Source of the DNA: Sphingomonas sp. GM_Shp_1
GTDB lineage: Bacteria > Pseudomonadota > Alphaproteobacteria > Sphingomonadales > Sphingomonadaceae
NCBI RefSeq assembly: GCF_026540895.1
Contig: NZ_JALNUR010000004.1
Span: 124,001-188,000, forward strand
Direction: 5' to 3'
Length of the DNA stretch: 64,000 bases
Shown: positions 63,360 to 64,000 of the stretch, one piece after another
How positions within the stretch are numbered: position 1 is the first letter of the stretch
Layout: every line of letters begins with the position of its first letter
Notes under the pieces: model-generated
The model's input: the letters and a program-made list of their open reading frames with translations, nothing else
Databases searched by the model: none
What the model was told of the DNA's origin: nothing
Made by a program: the position numbers and the translations under genes

Positions 63360-63410
63360 ATGCGCGATCCGCGAAGCATGACCATCGTCTTGCGACGGGC
63401 GATGCGATGA
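63360..63410 (+). CDS. 16-codon leader ORF coupled to the permease gene
   Basis: ATG 63360 follows a very strong ribosome site (AAGGAGGGG, five bases upstream) and encodes MRDPRSMTIVLRRAMR. Its TGA overlaps the permease ATG (ATGA), which has no ribosome site of its own. It probably serves for translational coupling or attenuation. Whether the peptide itself matters is unknown. Confidence 0.5.
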   Translation: MRDPRSMTIVLRRAMR

Positions 63411-64000
63411 CGGGCGGTGACGTCAGGCTGATCGCCGCCGCGCTGGCGGGCATAATGCTGGCGGTCCTGATGATCGTTCGCGGACGGCTTCATCCCTTTA
63501 TCGGATTGCTGTGCGGCGCGTTCGCGGTCGGGCTTCTCGCCGGATTGCCGCTGGCCGATATCGCCAAGGCGGTGCAAAAGGGCGTGGGCGATATCGTCGG
63601 GGGAACCGGCCTGGTCGTCGCACTCGGCCTGTCGCTGGGGGCGATGCTGCATTTGTCGGGCGCCGCCGCCGCACTGGCCCAAAGCGCCCTGCGATTGACC
63701 GGCGCGAGAGCCGCTCCCTGGGCGACCCTGGGCATCGCGATCCTGATCGGCCTGCCGCTGTTCTTCGAGACCGGTCTGGTCCTGTTGCTGCCGATCGTGG
63801 TCGCAGCTGCCGAGGCGATGGACGCACCCGATGGCCCGGCACGCGACGCGGCCAAGCTGCGCCTCATCATGCCTGCGCTCGCTGGGCTCGGCGTGGTCCA
63901 TGCGCTGGTTCCCCCGCACCCCGGCCCATTGCTGGCGGTCGAGGCGCTGGGGGCCAATCTGGGCCGGACGATGCTGTACGGTATCCTGATCGCCATCCCG
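63407..64000 (+). CDS. GntP-family gluconate/sugar-acid permease, N-terminal part, cut by window edge
   Basis: The visible 198 residues are an integral membrane protein. The N-terminus (LIAAALAGIMLAVLMIVRGR, then LHPFIGLLCGAFAVGLLAG) and the conserved GTGLVVALGLSLGAML and GLPLFFETGLVLLLPIV match GntP-family H+ symporters for gluconate and related sugar acids. The frame continues past the window. The start is inferred from the four-base overlap with the leader ORF. It fits a locus rich in sugar-acid metabolism. Confidence 0.88.
   Translation, partial: MTGGDVRLIAAALAGIMLAVLMIVRGRLHPFIGLLCGAFAVGLLAGLPLADIAKAVQKGVGDIVGGTGLVVALGLSLGAMLHLSGAAAALAQSALRLTGARAAPWATLGIAILIGLPLFFETGLVLLLPIVVAAAEAMDAPDGPARDAAKLRLIMPALAGLGVVHALVPPHPGPLLAVEALGANLGRTMLYGILIAIP

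Overview
The window looks like a chromosomal segment of a sphingomonad (Alphaproteobacteria, Sphingomonadaceae, most likely Sphingomonas or a close relative). The DNA is GC-rich. There are three large TonB-dependent receptors, an HdaA-type replication regulator, a D-mannonate dehydratase close to what I recall of the Novosphingobium enzyme, and an exopolysaccharide (EPS) locus that uses glucuronate. There is no sign of a plasmid, prophage, integron or transposase. I see no tRNA, rRNA or CRISPR array.

Region by region. (1) 1-8.2 kb is housekeeping: a minus-strand operon (unknown secreted protein, hdaA, ppk, ppx), then purM-purN with two small overlapping genes, and a coupled ndk/acetyltransferase pair. 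(2) 8.4-19.8 kb is the EPS locus: a Wzc-like copolymerase fused to a tyrosine kinase, a split PssD/PssE (Alg14/Alg13) glycosyltransferase, a GH10 glycosidase, a GT4, a hexapeptide acyltransferase, two GT2 enzymes, a priming sugar-phosphate transferase and UDP-glucose dehydrogenase. The last supplies UDP-glucuronate. No flippase, polymerase or outer-membrane exporter is present, so they must lie elsewhere. (3) 20-30.9 kb is mixed accessory material: a siderophore receptor, an SDR/small protein/exonuclease operon, a Na+/H+ antiporter, an FMN reductase, an outer-membrane protein, an ECF sigma/anti-sigma pair, a Gfo/Idh oxidoreductase, and a divergent HxlR regulator/PRISE reductase pair.

(4) 31-41.8 kb holds a large catalase and a hexuronate/xylan module: manD with a hexuronate-type MFS transporter, a divergent GH67 alpha-glucuronidase, and a TonB receptor. 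The two promoter regions carry similar LacI-like palindromes, which suggests shared control. (5) 41.8-46.3 kb has an amidase and then the most interesting locus: an operon with a CDP-alcohol phosphotransferase, inositol-phosphate synthase and an inositol-1-phosphate cytidylyltransferase-like enzyme. This is the gene set expected for CDP-inositol chemistry, best known from (hyper)thermophiles that make di-myo-inositol phosphate. (6) 46.3-55.6 kb has an SDR, a class A beta-lactamase lipoprotein, a DUF2252 protein, a depolymerase-type esterase, two MFS carriers and a second siderophore receptor behind a Fur-box-like site. (7) 56-64 kb is another carbohydrate region: a GH3 glucosidase, a CE2-type esterase, a large protein joining two pectate-lyase-like beta-helices to a beta-propeller, a stand-alone LuxR-type DNA-binding protein, and the start of a GntP-family permease preceded by a 16-codon leader ORF.

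The physiological picture is an aerobic, plant- or biofilm-associated oligotroph. It builds a glucuronate-containing EPS and also imports and breaks down glucuronoxylan-type material. All functional calls come from reading motifs in the translated sequence; no database search was run.
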